NCBI GenBank assembly: GCA_010672585.1
Contig: JAAHGF010000031.1
Location: 21,239-85,238, forward strand
Length of the DNA stretch: 64,000 nucleotides
Source: Okeania sp. SIO1I7
GTDB lineage: Bacteria; Cyanobacteriota; Cyanobacteriia; Cyanobacteriales; Microcoleaceae
Reading direction: 5' to 3'
The stretch's first letter is position 1; each line of letters begins with the position of its first letter. Positions 1 through 8,785 of this stretch are shown here, piece by piece. Under the pieces are notes generated by a model. The model was given only the letters and a program-made list of their open reading frames with translations. It searched no databases and had not been told where the DNA came from. Position numbers and translations under genes: made by a program.

Positions 1-1
1 T

Positions 2-823
2 AATCAACAAGTCCCTCTTGTTGAATTTATTAGAACTGGAATCGTTAAATTGGGAGTTGAATCAATCCACACAGTCAAAGTATATGGTATTCAGACTGGC
101 GATCAACAACCAGTCTGGGAAGATGAAATTATTTTAGGTACACCACCAACATCGGATCTACCTGACTTTGAAGAAAACTCAGACTTAGAAGATATTCAGC
201 AACCTATAGATGAGTTAGATCAAGAAGAAGTTGAAGCTGACTACGAAACTGAAACAGACGAAGATTATTACGAGGAGGGAGAATACGACGAAGAAACTGA
301 GTATGAAGAAACTGAGTATGAAGAAAATGAAGAGGAAATATCAGGGCAACCTCAAGCTCAAAAAAAGAAAACTCCTCTTATTCTGGCAATATTGTTACTC
401 ATTTTTTTAGTACCATTAGCCACCCTTGCTGCATTACACTTTAGTGGAATATTTCCCTTCCCTTTATTAAGTGGGTCAAAACCAGAAAACACTGAAACTA
501 ATGACTCTGACCCACCTCAACCACAAACATCTTCTGAAGATACTGAAAGCTCACCATCTCCAAAAACAAATGATTCGGGAAGTACTGTTTCAGACCCTTG
601 GTATTTTGCTGTTAAAAGTGCCCAAACTGCTGCTCAAAAAGCCCAGACTGCTCAAACAAAATCTGAATGGAACGCGGTAGCTAATGAGTGGCAAAAAGCT
701 GTCGATCTTATGAAAGAAGTGCCAGAGTCTAATCCAAACTACCAAACAGCACAAACAAAAGTACTCGAGTATCAAAATTATCTGGATGTAGCAAAGCAGA
801 GAGTAGAGCAAACTACTAATTAG
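2..823 (+). CDS. Membrane-anchored cyanobacterial protein, 5'-truncated by window edge
   Basis: The reading frame is open to the left edge of the window, so the true start lies outside; the TTG at 50 is only an internal alternative. In order, the visible part has a small N-terminal domain remnant (VEFIRTGIVKLGVESIHTVK), a very acidic Glu/Asp/Tyr-rich linker (about codons 45-115), one strong transmembrane helix after a KKK cluster (LILAILLLIFLVPLATLAAL), a Ser/Thr/Pro-rich linker, and an Ala/Gln-rich helical C-terminal domain (DPWYFAVKSAQTAAQKAQTA onward). I recall this combination from Oscillatoriales hypothetical proteins whose C-terminal helical hairpin resembles TPR-like repeats. No catalytic motif is visible. 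It is probably a membrane protein with an exposed helical domain; its function is unknown. Confidence 0.6.
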   Translation, partial: NQQVPLVEFIRTGIVKLGVESIHTVKVYGIQTGDQQPVWEDEIILGTPPTSDLPDFEENSDLEDIQQPIDELDQEEVEADYETETDEDYYEEGEYDEETEYEETEYEENEEEISGQPQAQKKKTPLILAILLLIFLVPLATLAALHFSGIFPFPLLSGSKPENTETNDSDPPQPQTSSEDTESSPSPKTNDSGSTVSDPWYFAVKSAQTAAQKAQTAQTKSEWNAVANEWQKAVDLMKEVPESNPNYQTAQTKVLEYQNYLDVAKQRVEQTTN

Positions 824-879
824 GAATAAACAAACAACACAATGAAACTTTTTGTGCCAAGTTACCTTTGTTTATCAAG

Positions 880-2228
880 ATGTTGCGAGAAGACCCGCGC
901 TCTCCTCCAAGGGAGCGTCGGGATGAATCGCAATCAATGTTGATATTTCATACACAATGTGTTAAAATGTGATAAAGTTAATTAGCAAATAATCATAGAT
1001 GGTTGAAAAAGCGTACAAATTTAGGTTTTACCCAACTCCGGAACAGGAAAATCTGTTGAGGAGAACCTTGGGATGTGTACGCCTCATCTACAACAAAGCT
1101 TTAGCAGTGAGAACTCAAGCCTGGCATGAACAAAAGCAACGAGTGAGCTACAAACAAACTTCAGCTATGCTTACAAACTGGAAAAAGCAGGAAGATTTAG
1201 ATTTTCTTGACAGAGTAAGCAGTGTACCATTGCAGCAAGGGTTGAGACATCTACAAACTGCTTTCACTAACTTTTTTAGTGGACGGACTAAATATCCCAG
1301 CTTTAAGAAAAAACGGAATGGTGGTAGTGCTGAATTTACGAAGTCGGCATTTAAGTGGAAAGATGGTCAAGTCTATTTAGCTAAATGCTCTGAACCGTTA
1401 CCTATTAGATGGAGTAGACAACTACCGCAAAACTGTGTGCCAACAACAATAACAGTGAAACTTGACCCCTCTGGTAGATGGTCTATATCTTTGAGAGTCA
1501 ATGATACCAGAGATTTAAAACTTAAGCCAGTCCAGAAACAAATAGGTATTGACTTAGGAATTACCAGTTTAGTTACTACCAGTAATGGAGAAAAAATTGC
1601 TAACCCAAAGAATATAAACAAATTACATAAAAAACTGAGATTGGCGGGGAAGTCTCTATCTAGAAAAACCAAGGGTTCTAATAACTATCAAAAGGCTAGG
1701 CTGAAATTAGCCAGGATACACGCAAAAATTAAAGATTCAAGACTTGATTACACCCATAAGCTAACTACTCAACTAATCAGAGAAAACCAAACGATAGTGA
1801 TTGAGGATTTAGCTGTGAAAAATATGGTCAAGAATCACAAGTTAGCAAAAGCAATAAGTGATGCTAACTGGGGAGAATTAGTCAGGCAATTAGAGTACAA
1901 GGCTGATTGGTATGGACGGGAATTAATCAAGATTGATAGATATTTTCCCAGTTCTAAACGTTGTTCTAATTGTGGCCATGTAGTGGAAAAATTACCTTTA
2001 AATATTAGAGAGTGGGATTGTCCAGAATGTGGTAGTCACCATGACAGAGACATAAACGCTGCAATTAACATTTTGGCTGCGGGACTCGCAGTGTCAGTCT
2101 GTGGAGCGACTGTAAGACCATCTGAGAGTAAATCTCCGAAGGCGGGTGCTAAGAAACAGAAAGCCCCTAACAGTGATGTTAAGGAATCCCGCGCTGTCTC
2201 GTAGAGCAGCGTCGGGAGGATGTCAAGT
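880..2228 (+). mobile_element. IS200/IS605-type element carrying only tnpB
   Basis: This unit holds one tnpB gene and no tnpA. The right end is clear: a hairpin-forming segment begins with the CCCGCGCTGTCTCG stretch overlapping the tnpB stop and ends in GTCAAG at 2228, matching the right end of the second element at 59664-59705. A related CCCGCGCTCTCC / GGGAGCGTCGGG hairpin at 893-922 marks the left side, but the exact left boundary cannot be fixed by eye. Without tnpA the element would need transposase supplied in trans. Confidence 0.65.
999..2204 (+). CDS. tnpB: TnpB, RNA-guided RuvC-like nuclease of IS200/IS605
   Basis: TnpB proteins are RNA-guided DNA nucleases that promote retention of their transposon. 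This 401-residue copy is full length. It has the N-terminal helix-turn-helix region (YKFRFYPTPEQENLLRRTLG), the three RuvC acidic residues (Asp in GIDLGIT near 185, Glu in VIEDLA near 269, Asp in HDRDINAA near 351), and a zinc ribbon (CSNCGH, then CPECGS) between the last two. No residue known to be essential is missing, so it may be active. Its 3' end overlaps the right-end hairpin, where family members encode the guide RNA. The C-terminal tail (about 40 residues, Lys/Ala/Ser-rich) is variable in the family. Confidence 0.9.
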   Translation: MVEKAYKFRFYPTPEQENLLRRTLGCVRLIYNKALAVRTQAWHEQKQRVSYKQTSAMLTNWKKQEDLDFLDRVSSVPLQQGLRHLQTAFTNFFSGRTKYPSFKKKRNGGSAEFTKSAFKWKDGQVYLAKCSEPLPIRWSRQLPQNCVPTTITVKLDPSGRWSISLRVNDTRDLKLKPVQKQIGIDLGITSLVTTSNGEKIANPKNINKLHKKLRLAGKSLSRKTKGSNNYQKARLKLARIHAKIKDSRLDYTHKLTTQLIRENQTIVIEDLAVKNMVKNHKLAKAISDANWGELVRQLEYKADWYGRELIKIDRYFPSSKRCSNCGHVVEKLPLNIREWDCPECGSHHDRDINAAINILAAGLAVSVCGATVRPSESKSPKAGAKKQKAPNSDVKESRAVS

Positions 2229-2248
2229 GAACAACACGGCGACTGAGT
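2180..2248 (+). ncRNA. Predicted right-end guide RNA (omega/reRNA) of the tnpB element
   Basis: In characterised IS200/IS605 elements the TnpB guide RNA is made from the 3' end of tnpB and the right-end hairpin, with about 16-20 nt of flanking host DNA as the guide. Here the GC-rich hairpin (CCCGCGCT...AGCGTCGGG) lies across the tnpB stop and ends at GTCAAG, so the guide would be the bases just after 2228. The hairpin is visible; the RNA is inferred. Confidence 0.45.
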
Positions 2249-2253
2249 AGTAA

Positions 2254-2345
2254 TATCATGTCCGTTTAATAGCGATACGGTAAATCTTTCTATTCTCCCT
2301 AGTTTCCTACTCACTTATTTATAAGTATTCAATCGGACATGATAT
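2254..2345. repeat. Family-A mini-element (ATATCATGTCCG ends), copy 1
   Basis: A 92-bp element bounded by perfect 12-bp inverted ends, ATATCATGTCCG at 2254 and CGGACATGATAT at 2334-2345. Its interior (GATTGAATACTTATAAATAA on the minus strand) recurs in the copy at 4979-5213. Further copies lie at about 2537-2683, 34380-34580, about 39836-39985 and 61795-61944, with a variant at 55333-55507. No coding capacity: a MITE-like element. Confidence 0.8.
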
Positions 2346-2536
2346 ATATTGTCAAATTATTTTTTAAATAAAGTAAATAAGGGAAAATCATACTATTTGA
2401 GACACTCAATTATGGGATTGATCGACTAGACCTGTTGTAGAAGTTGAATATTTTTAATCTCTACATTTTTTATGTTTCTGTTCTCTGGTCTCGACTTATG
2501 CAAGAAGTCTACTTTTTAGTAAGCTTTATTGAAGTC

Positions 2537-2683
2537 ATATCATGTCCGTTGGTATGGTTTGTGTAAACCCAAGGGTGAATATATACAGGAAATTTAAGTT
2601 TTGTCAGGCTTTTAAGCCTTCTTCTGTCTTCCTTCTTGCTTCTTCCTTCTTCCTTACCTTCGTGCTTACAATACCATAGCCTG
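2537..2683. repeat. Family-A mini-element, copy 2 (right end decayed)
   Basis: Starts with ATATCATGTCCGTTGGTATG and runs parallel to the copy at 61795-61944, sharing the TTTGTGTA stretch, the CTTCCTTCTT-rich centre and the ACAATACC near the far end. The expected closing CGGACATGATAT is no longer recognisable, so the right boundary is approximate. Confidence 0.6.
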
Positions 2684-2703
2684 CATTATTACTAGAGTTT
2701 AGA

Positions 2704-2975
2704 CTAATTAGGGTTTGCGTATGGAAAGTCTGTTGGTAGGGGTAGGAGACAACCCACCCGCGGGCCCCGACCGTGGAGGGGAAGACAGGAGAAATGGAAA
2801 TTATAGAGGAGGTAGTCGTAAAAATTGTAAGAGTGATTTTTCTGCCATAATCATCCCAAAATACTAGCTTTATGCAGCTCTTTAGACCGAAAAGCTTGCA
2901 CTTTTTCAAGGCCAAAAAAGGCAGCAAACCAATATCAGTCAATGCTTTGATATTTAATCAGCAAGCCCTAATTAA
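2704..2975. repeat. Family-B mini-element (CTAATTAGGGTTTGC ends), copy 1
   Basis: About 270 bp, beginning CTAATTAGGGTTTGC and ending AATCAGCAAGCCCTAATTA, an imperfect inverted repeat. It is similar along its length to 6356-6640: both contain GGTAGGAGACAACCCACCC, GAGGGGAAGACAGGAGAA, TTTTTCTGCC and GTCAATGCTTT in the same order. The ends resemble IS termini common in cyanobacteria; there is no transposase, so this looks like a non-autonomous derivative. Confidence 0.75.
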
Positions 2976-3896
2976 AGCTGGCTGGAAACTTGCCCAGGGA
3001 GAATAGTGACATAGGCCAACTAGACTGATATCAAATCCGTTGGCTTCGGAGTAATATAATTCTGTGAGCAATCTGAATCCACTTTTTACCGTGCTCTTAA
3101 ATTTTTCTCCTGTACTTAGGCGTTTGACATAAAATCGTGAATACCAAATTTGTAAATGTTTGCGACAAAGCCTGTCCCTAGTTAAGTTGTTCCTAAAAAT
3201 CACAATCCTGTAAGATTATTTGATCAGACCAAATTGTTATAAGTTAAGTGATATTAATTTGGCTTACAATCAATTCATAAATCCTCAATCAATACTTGGT
3301 TTACCTCATTTTTATATACACATCAAACCAGAGGTCAGGCGTCTTAAAATTTCACGCCACATCAAAGATATTTTGGCAAAAATCAAATTAACCCTAGTCC
3401 CTATAAGCAAAACTAAGTAATCATAAATTACTGACTCTCTTCCAACTAACTTAAGGTTACCTCGACAAATTACCAAATACAAAAATAGATAAAATATATC
3501 ACTAAATTTAGCTCTAGTAAGCTACAGACTTCAATAGCTAAAAAGTTCCATGATTTTCCTGTGAAATTTATCTGCACAATTATCCAATTAGATACAACGC
3601 CTTATCAGTTCTCAGTTATCAGTACATCCTGCAATAGGGAGGTGATGAAGAAGCATAATTTTATTTTTTATCCCCTTAATAATGGGAAGCTTGAAACTTA
3701 TTTTTTTTGTCAGCTTATTTGGAGAGTCAACTAAAAATATAGATTTTTTATTTTAATTTTTACCTCTAGACAAAGAATAAATTAGGGAGAATCCGGGAAT
3801 TATGACGATATTTATATATTAACTAGGTGATTATTTTAGAGGTAAAATTAATCTCCAATCCTAGTCAATTACAATTCCTCGGCTTCTCCATTCCAC

Positions 3897-4310
3897 TTAT
3901 TCTTCTATCTGTGAGCCATTACCATTAGTCTCATCGACTTTCTCATCTTCTACTTGAATCAAATGAATGTGTTTATATCCTAGCTTTATTTCAAATTCAT
4001 CTCCTGGTTTTAATCCCATAGATGTAGTATAAGTTGCTCCTATGACAATTTGGCCATTTCTATGAACACTAACTCGATAAGTTGGTTCTCTACCACGCCC
4101 ATCTTTACTACCGTCAGGATCTAAATCAACTCCTTTTGCTGCTAGAACTGCATCATAAAAATCTGTGAGATTAACACGAGTTTCTTCATTTTTTGTAACT
4201 GTGTAATATCCACAACGTTTAGCAGTTTCCCTTCGTGGTAAGTGAGCAAATTCTTTTACCTTTTGAAGTAAAGTTTTTCCGGTTAATGGAGTTTCTGGAT
4301 TGTCAACCAT
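3897..4310 (-). CDS. cyAbrB-type transcriptional regulator
   Basis: The 137-residue product is a cyanobacterial AbrB-like protein. The N-terminal half (LTGKTLLQKVKEFAHLPRRE, AKRCGYYTVTKNEETRVNLT) and the C-terminal AbrB-like swapped-hairpin region (GREPTYRVSVHRNGQIVIGA, GLKPGDEFEIKLGYKHIHL) match the family closely in length and order. Cyanobacteria carry at least two such paralogues, known to act as global regulators of carbon/nitrogen balance, hydrogenase and redox genes; which of the two this is I cannot say by eye. Start at ATG 4310. It stands alone, with long AT-rich non-coding DNA on both sides. Confidence 0.9.
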   Translation of the reverse strand: MVDNPETPLTGKTLLQKVKEFAHLPRRETAKRCGYYTVTKNEETRVNLTDFYDAVLAAKGVDLDPDGSKDGRGREPTYRVSVHRNGQIVIGATYTTSMGLKPGDEFEIKLGYKHIHLIQVEDEKVDETNGNGSQIEE

Positions 4311-5610
4311 AGTTCTTAATAATTCTCCTTCTGTTTATAATATAGTAAATCAATTTTACTGAAAATTGTTAGGCTTATTAAAAATATATCCTGAAATTTA
4401 TCAATTGTGCAAAAAAAAAATTTTACTAAGCCTTAAGGCCACTAATATTTGAGTAGATAATCTAGATTTCCATAGTGTGGAACTTAAGCATTCTTGTTAC
4501 TCTGAAATTCTCTCCTAATTTTCAAGAGTTCTTACTCTATTAGGTTTATTTTTGTACAAAATTATTTTAGGAGGGAGGAGGAAGGAAAAATGTTACGGAT
4601 ATAAGGTAAATTATCTAATCAGTTTACTTAATTTACCAGCCGGATTTTTTGAAAATGAATCTGTAATTCTAAGTATCTGGAGATCTGGAATTTTCTCTAC
4701 AAAGTGATGGCCTAAGTTTGAATAGTAATTTAAAATATTTGCTAAAATTGTATTGATTGATAACAATTTTAATAGGTAGTAGTTAGGCGATCGTGTTAAT
4801 TGGTGGATATAGTGACTTTCTTATAGAACCCATTGGTATCTTTGTCAATATTAAGTTTTTTTTATAAAAGTCTGGAGTAAGGCAGATGTGGGTTGGGCAA
4901 TATGGGAAAATTAAATTTGAGGGCTGATTTTTTCATAAAAACTAATACTTAAAAGACTTGCTAATGGTAATTATATAGATATCATATAATTTATGATTGA
5001 ATACTTATAAATAAGGGAGTAGAGATTTAGGCAGTAGTGAGAACTAAGTAGTCATGCAAAATTAATTACACATACTCTAAAGCGAAAAAGCTGATGCTGT
5101 AAAAATTACAGAGAATAAAATTAGGTAATTAATTTTGCTTAAGCACTTAAAGAGATTTGCCGTCGAAGCTAGAGGAGCCGTTTTTTCCTAATCGCTATTA
5201 AACGGACATGATACCAAATGGGTTTTATGGAAATAAATACTCAAATATTGCTCAGAATGCGTTTTTTTTCTATCGTTGAGATTTCAAAGTCACTTCATAC
5301 TTACAGCGCTTTTCGTTTGAGTAAACCACAAAATATTTTGGGTAGGGGAGCTGTTACATTAGCGACCTATGGGAGTCGGGTAGGGAACCCGTCGGATTGG
5401 CGACGTCGGGAAGTAGGAAAATACTTTGACCTTTTTTGAATATAACTTTACTACAGCGCTCAAGGGAATTTGGTATAATACAACGCAATTAAATATTGTT
5501 GAGGGCTAATATGAAATCTGGTTATACAGTTATTGCACTTTCTACTTCCATTCAATGCAGACATAAAATGCCGGAATATCGCCAGATAATTCTCTCTCTC
5601 ATCCTTCCTT
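4311..5610. other. AT-rich intergenic stretch with family-A and family-C mini-element remnants
   Basis: About 1.3 kb without a recognisable gene. 4311-4978 shows nothing beyond AT-rich sequence. A family-A element occupies 4979-5213. Between about 5208 and 5478 an outer inverted pair (GATACCAAAT / ATTTGGTAT) encloses a diverged family-C sequence starting TTACAGCGCTTTTCGTTTGA at 5300. The 73-codon open frame at 5218-5439 lies wholly inside this repeat and is not believed to be a gene. Confidence 0.6.
4979..5213. repeat. Family-A mini-element, copy 3 (expanded)
   Basis: Reverse orientation relative to copy 1. It contains GATTGAATACTTATAAATAA near its left side and TCGCTATTAAACGGACATGA at its right end, both identical or nearly so to copy 1 read on the minus strand. 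About 140 bp of extra sequence sits in the middle. The left terminal ATATCATGTCCG has decayed to ATATCATATAAT. Confidence 0.65.
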
Positions 5611-5619
5611 ATAAGCTAA

Positions 5620-6347
5620 AGCAGGTTTCACATTAACATATCTGCTCCTTCAGCAATGTCAAGCTGAATCTCTTTGAGAGCTTCTCTACCGTTTGCTGGG
5701 TCCATTTGATAGGTTCGGCGATCGCCAAATTGAGGAGCAGACTCAGCCACATCTCGAAACGGTCGATAGTAGGAGGAAGCGTATTTAGCAGCATAAGATA
5801 AAATCGGAATGTTTTCAAATCCTACTTGGTCTAAACCAGATCTAATTGCTTGTACAAAACCATACCTGCTTGAGCTTGAGAAACTGCTGTTTTTTTCAGC
5901 AATTCTAAGGTAGGGTCGTTTAATACACGACCTGTCAAATCTCCTACTTCTAAATAACCACAGTGACCATGACTGGTGTATTCACACAAACAAGTATCTA
6001 CAACTACTAATAAATCTGGCACTGCTTCTTTGACTGCCGTTGTAGCTTTTTGGACGATACCACAGTCATGCCAAGCTCCTGTAGCTTCAATATCTTTATC
6101 ATCAGGAATGCCAAACAACAGGATCGCGGGAATCCCTAAATCATATACTTCCTTAGCTTCCTCAACTATTTTGTCTATTGATAGTTGATAAACACCAGGC
6201 ATAGATTTCACTTCGTTGGCTACACTTTCTCCCGAAATAGCAAAAAGAGGATAGATTCAGATCGTTAGTGTTAACAATGTTTTCTCGTACCATACGACGT
6301 AGCTGGGGATGGTTACGAAGACGACGAGGGCGATGTACTGGAAACAT
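5620..6347 (-). pseudogene. hemB: hemB (porphobilinogen synthase) pseudogene
   Basis: Porphobilinogen synthase condenses two 5-aminolevulinate molecules in tetrapyrrole synthesis. Pieces of it read in three frames on the minus strand. MFPVHRPRRLRNHPQLRRMV starts at 6347; a one-base insertion near 6255 shifts to IYPLFAISGESVANEVKSMP; 6211-5831 then reads cleanly through the Cys-rich metal-site region ([20 protein letters not shown]). About ten codons (normally ADIIAPSDMM) are deleted near 5865. The next frame gives [20 protein letters not shown] and [20 protein letters not shown], and one more shift precedes the lysine region (VKPALAY) near 5625. The last quarter is missing or unrecognisable. 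It cannot make a working enzyme; heme and chlorophyll synthesis require hemB, so an intact copy must exist elsewhere. A family-B element sits 8 bp upstream of the start. Confidence 0.9.
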
Positions 6348-6355
6348 ATTCTTTT

Positions 6356-6640
6356 CTAATTAGGGTTTGCTGAAAAAGTCTTATGAGTGAGGGTAGGAGA
6401 CAGGAGACAACCCACCCCTCGCCCCTCCCCCTCCCAGGAGGGGAAGACAGGAGAAAAGGGTCGGGAGCGAGGAGGTAGGAGCGGGCGTTTTGTCCCTTAA
6501 TTTTTCTGCCCAACTATGCGCCTAAAATACTCACTTTTTGAGCGTTTGAGACGTGATACCAGGTACTTTTTAAAGGCCCCAAAAAGGCACTTGTCTTTAT
6601 CTGTCAATGCTTTTAGATTTAATCAGCAAGCCCTAATTAG
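6356..6640. repeat. Family-B mini-element, copy 2
   Basis: Starts CTAATTAGGGTTTGCTGAAA and ends AATCAGCAAGCCCTAATTAG, an inverted repeat of about 20 bp with few mismatches. It contains a G/C-rich palindrome (CCCTCCCAGGAGGGG). It abuts the first codon of the hemB pseudogene and would separate that gene from its promoter. A single end of the same type (TTAGGGCTTGCTGG) occurs near 15204. Confidence 0.75.
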
Positions 6641-6919
6641 AACTACGTTATTAACTAAGAAAAAGTTTATGGTATCTCGATCTAAAAATTAATACTCAAA
6701 TAACAATTCTTTATATTTAGTATGGCCAATTGATCGTAATCACATCACTAATTAATAAAATTTGATATAGTATAAGATTTTTTATAAATTATCTTCCCAA
6801 TGCTCAAAAAAACAAAAACTATAAAACAAAACGTTAAATATCACCAAAATTAAAATTTAGTACTAAAATGCAGCAAAAGTTAAAATTTTTGCTACTAAAT
6901 TTACTTAGGAGTTAATATT
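6641..6919 (+). promoter_or_regulatory. AT-rich upstream region of argC
   Basis: About 280 bp, extremely AT-rich, without an open frame. A Shine-Dalgarno-like TTAGGAG lies 8-14 bases before the argC ATG at 6920 and fixes that start. I do not see a confident sigma-70 promoter pair or an arginine-operator palindrome. Confidence 0.4.
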
Positions 6920-7978
6920 ATGAATGAATCGGCACCTGTGCCAATAGGAATTGTAGGTGCTTCCGGCTATGGCGGGGTGCAACTTGTTAAGCTGCTTGAG
7001 GATCATCCAAAAGCTGAGGTTGTATACTTGGGGGGTGACAGCAGTGCGGGGAAACCTTTTTCTTCAATCTACCCTCACTTGGAGCATTCTGTAGATTTAA
7101 TTGTAGAGCCAATAGATTTGGACAAGATAGCCAGTAAATGTCAGGTAGTCTTCCTTTCTCTTCCCAATGGTTTAGCTTGGAAGATGGCACCAACTCTGTT
7201 GGAAAAGGGATGTAAAGTATTGGACTTATCGGCTGACTATCGATTTTCTAATTTAGAGACTTATCAATCTTGGTATGGTGGAGAACGTACAGATAAACAA
7301 ATAGCTGCAACTGCTGTCTACGGTTTACCAGAATTGTATCGCGATCGCATTGCTAATGCTCAACTTATAGGTTGTCCTGGTTGCTATGTCACGGCTAGTC
7401 TTTTAGCACTTTCTCCACTATTTAAACAGGGTTTGATAGTACCGGATACTGCAATTATTGATGCGAAGTCGGGGACTTCTGGAGGTGGTCGGAAAGCTGC
7501 TATTAATATGTTACTAGCTGAGGCGGATAATTCTATCGGTGCTTATGGAGTTGCTAGTCATCGACATACTCCAGAGATTGAACAAATTTGTGGTAATTTG
7601 GCTGGTTATGATGTGAAGGTGCAATTTACTCCCCATTTGATGCCAATGGTGCGGGGAATATTGGCTACAGTTTATGGTACTCTCCGAGATCCTGGGTTAG
7701 TACGAGAAGATTTGCTGACTATTTACAATGCTTTTTATCGTAATTGCCCTTGGGTGAAAGTGTTACCTAGTGGTACTTATCCTCAAACTAAATGGGCTTG
7801 TGGGACTAATCTCTGTTATCTTGGTATTGAGGTGGATCACCGTACTGATAGAGTGATTATTATGTCAGCTATTGATAATTTGATTAAAGGTCAAGCTGGT
7901 CAGGGTATTCAGTGTATGAATTTGATGATGGGTTGGGAAGAAACTCTGGGATTACCTCAGTTGAGTTTTTATCCCTAA
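6920..7978 (+). CDS. argC: N-acetyl-gamma-glutamyl-phosphate reductase
   Basis: ArgC performs the third step of arginine synthesis, the NADPH-dependent reduction of N-acetyl-glutamyl-phosphate to the semialdehyde, in the cytoplasm. The 352-residue protein is full length. The N-terminal nucleotide-binding loop ([17 protein letters not shown]), the catalytic cysteine in [10 protein letters not shown] (near 154), the SGGGRKA segment and the His-containing [10 protein letters not shown] are all present. The start has a good ribosome-binding site. The gene is monocistronic, as arg genes usually are in cyanobacteria; the downstream 800 bp is repeat DNA. Confidence 0.97.
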   Translation: MNESAPVPIGIVGASGYGGVQLVKLLEDHPKAEVVYLGGDSSAGKPFSSIYPHLEHSVDLIVEPIDLDKIASKCQVVFLSLPNGLAWKMAPTLLEKGCKVLDLSADYRFSNLETYQSWYGGERTDKQIAATAVYGLPELYRDRIANAQLIGCPGCYVTASLLALSPLFKQGLIVPDTAIIDAKSGTSGGGRKAAINMLLAEADNSIGAYGVASHRHTPEIEQICGNLAGYDVKVQFTPHLMPMVRGILATVYGTLRDPGLVREDLLTIYNAFYRNCPWVKVLPSGTYPQTKWACGTNLCYLGIEVDHRTDRVIIMSAIDNLIKGQAGQGIQCMNLMMGWEETLGLPQLSFYP

Positions 7979-8785
7979 TAGTTTCAAGAAGGAAGAAGGA
8001 AGAAGGAAGAAGGAAGAACGAAGAAGTGGATGGGGACTCAAACCCTAACCAATTCTAAATATTTTGTAGACGGCAACGAAAGAGTTGGTGTTTGACAGAG
8101 ATTGATGATGAACCTGAGACACAGAAAAGCTTTTTCCACTTTTCCCGGCTATAGAATTGTTTGTTTTGTGTCTATCCATACCCAAGTTTGTTTCTGGCAG
8201 TTAGTTAGTTTTTGGTGGTTTTATGCCACCTACTACCTGACTGCTAATTTCTCAACTTAAACTTTCTGCTATAGATGGAGCGATCGCTTTTCGGTCGGGA
8301 ATCAGAAGCAGATTTTTGTCAAGTTTTTGGTAAGAAGAAGGAAGAAGGAAGAAGGAAGAAGGAAGAAGTAGATGGGGACTCAAACCCTAACCAATTCTAA
8401 ATATTTTGTAGACGGCAAGGAAAGAGTTGCTGTTTGACAGAGATTGATGATGAACCTGAGACACAGAAAAGCTTTTTCCACTTTTTTTTGGTAATAGGGC
8501 AGGCAAAATTCATCAGGGTGCTTTAATTTTTGGGGTTGCACATTATAGAATGATATTGCCAAAAATTAGTTTAGACTTTGACTAAAAAAAACCATTAATT
8601 AATTATTCTAGCAATTATCAAATCCAAAATCTTGTTCATCAAAAATATAAAATCATTCGTCACTGTGCAACGCCTAATTTTTTGCTATTGTCGTCTGAAT
8701 TCTAAATTCTGTTTGCGGAGCATTCCGTAGGAAATTCTAAATTCTGTTTGCGGAGCATTCCGTAGGAAATTCTAAATTCTCATAA
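7979..8785. repeat. Intergenic repeat field after argC
   Basis: Two GAAGAAGGAAGAAG microsatellite runs (about 7986-8022 and 8333-8367) each lead into a near-identical segment of about 120 bp (8025-8147 and 8366-8488, beginning GGGGACTCAAACCCTAACCA and containing TGATGATGAACCTGAGACAC). They form a direct duplication about 341 bp apart. Further on, a 38-bp unit (AATTCTAAATTCTGTTTGCG, then GAGCATTCCGTAGGA) is tandemly repeated at about 8695-8775. No gene is seen. Confidence 0.75.

Larger units (their letters stand above)
2229..3896. other. Gene-poor stretch with three degenerate mini-elements
   Basis: About 1.7 kb without a convincing gene. It holds a family-A palindrome-ended element (2254-2345), a decayed family-A copy (about 2537-2683) and a family-B element (2704-2975). 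Another diverged end (ATATCAAATCCG type) lies near 3028. Reading frames here are short, lack homology that I recognise and fall inside the mini-elements. From 3430 to 3890 I see nothing but AT-rich sequence. Confidence 0.6.

Noticed and set aside
2604..3203. Two minus-strand frames of 112 and 81 codons
   Set aside because: They overlap mini-elements of families A and B, and the matching family-B copy at 6356 does not conserve the frames.
2254..5213. One 2.9-kb transposon bounded by the ATATCATGTCCG ends at 2537 and 5203
   Set aside because: Each end has a nearer partner or a homologous interior in another short copy, and no transposase lies between.
5218..5439. 73-codon frame
   Set aside because: Lies wholly within a family-C-like repeat between an inverted pair; no protein similarity.
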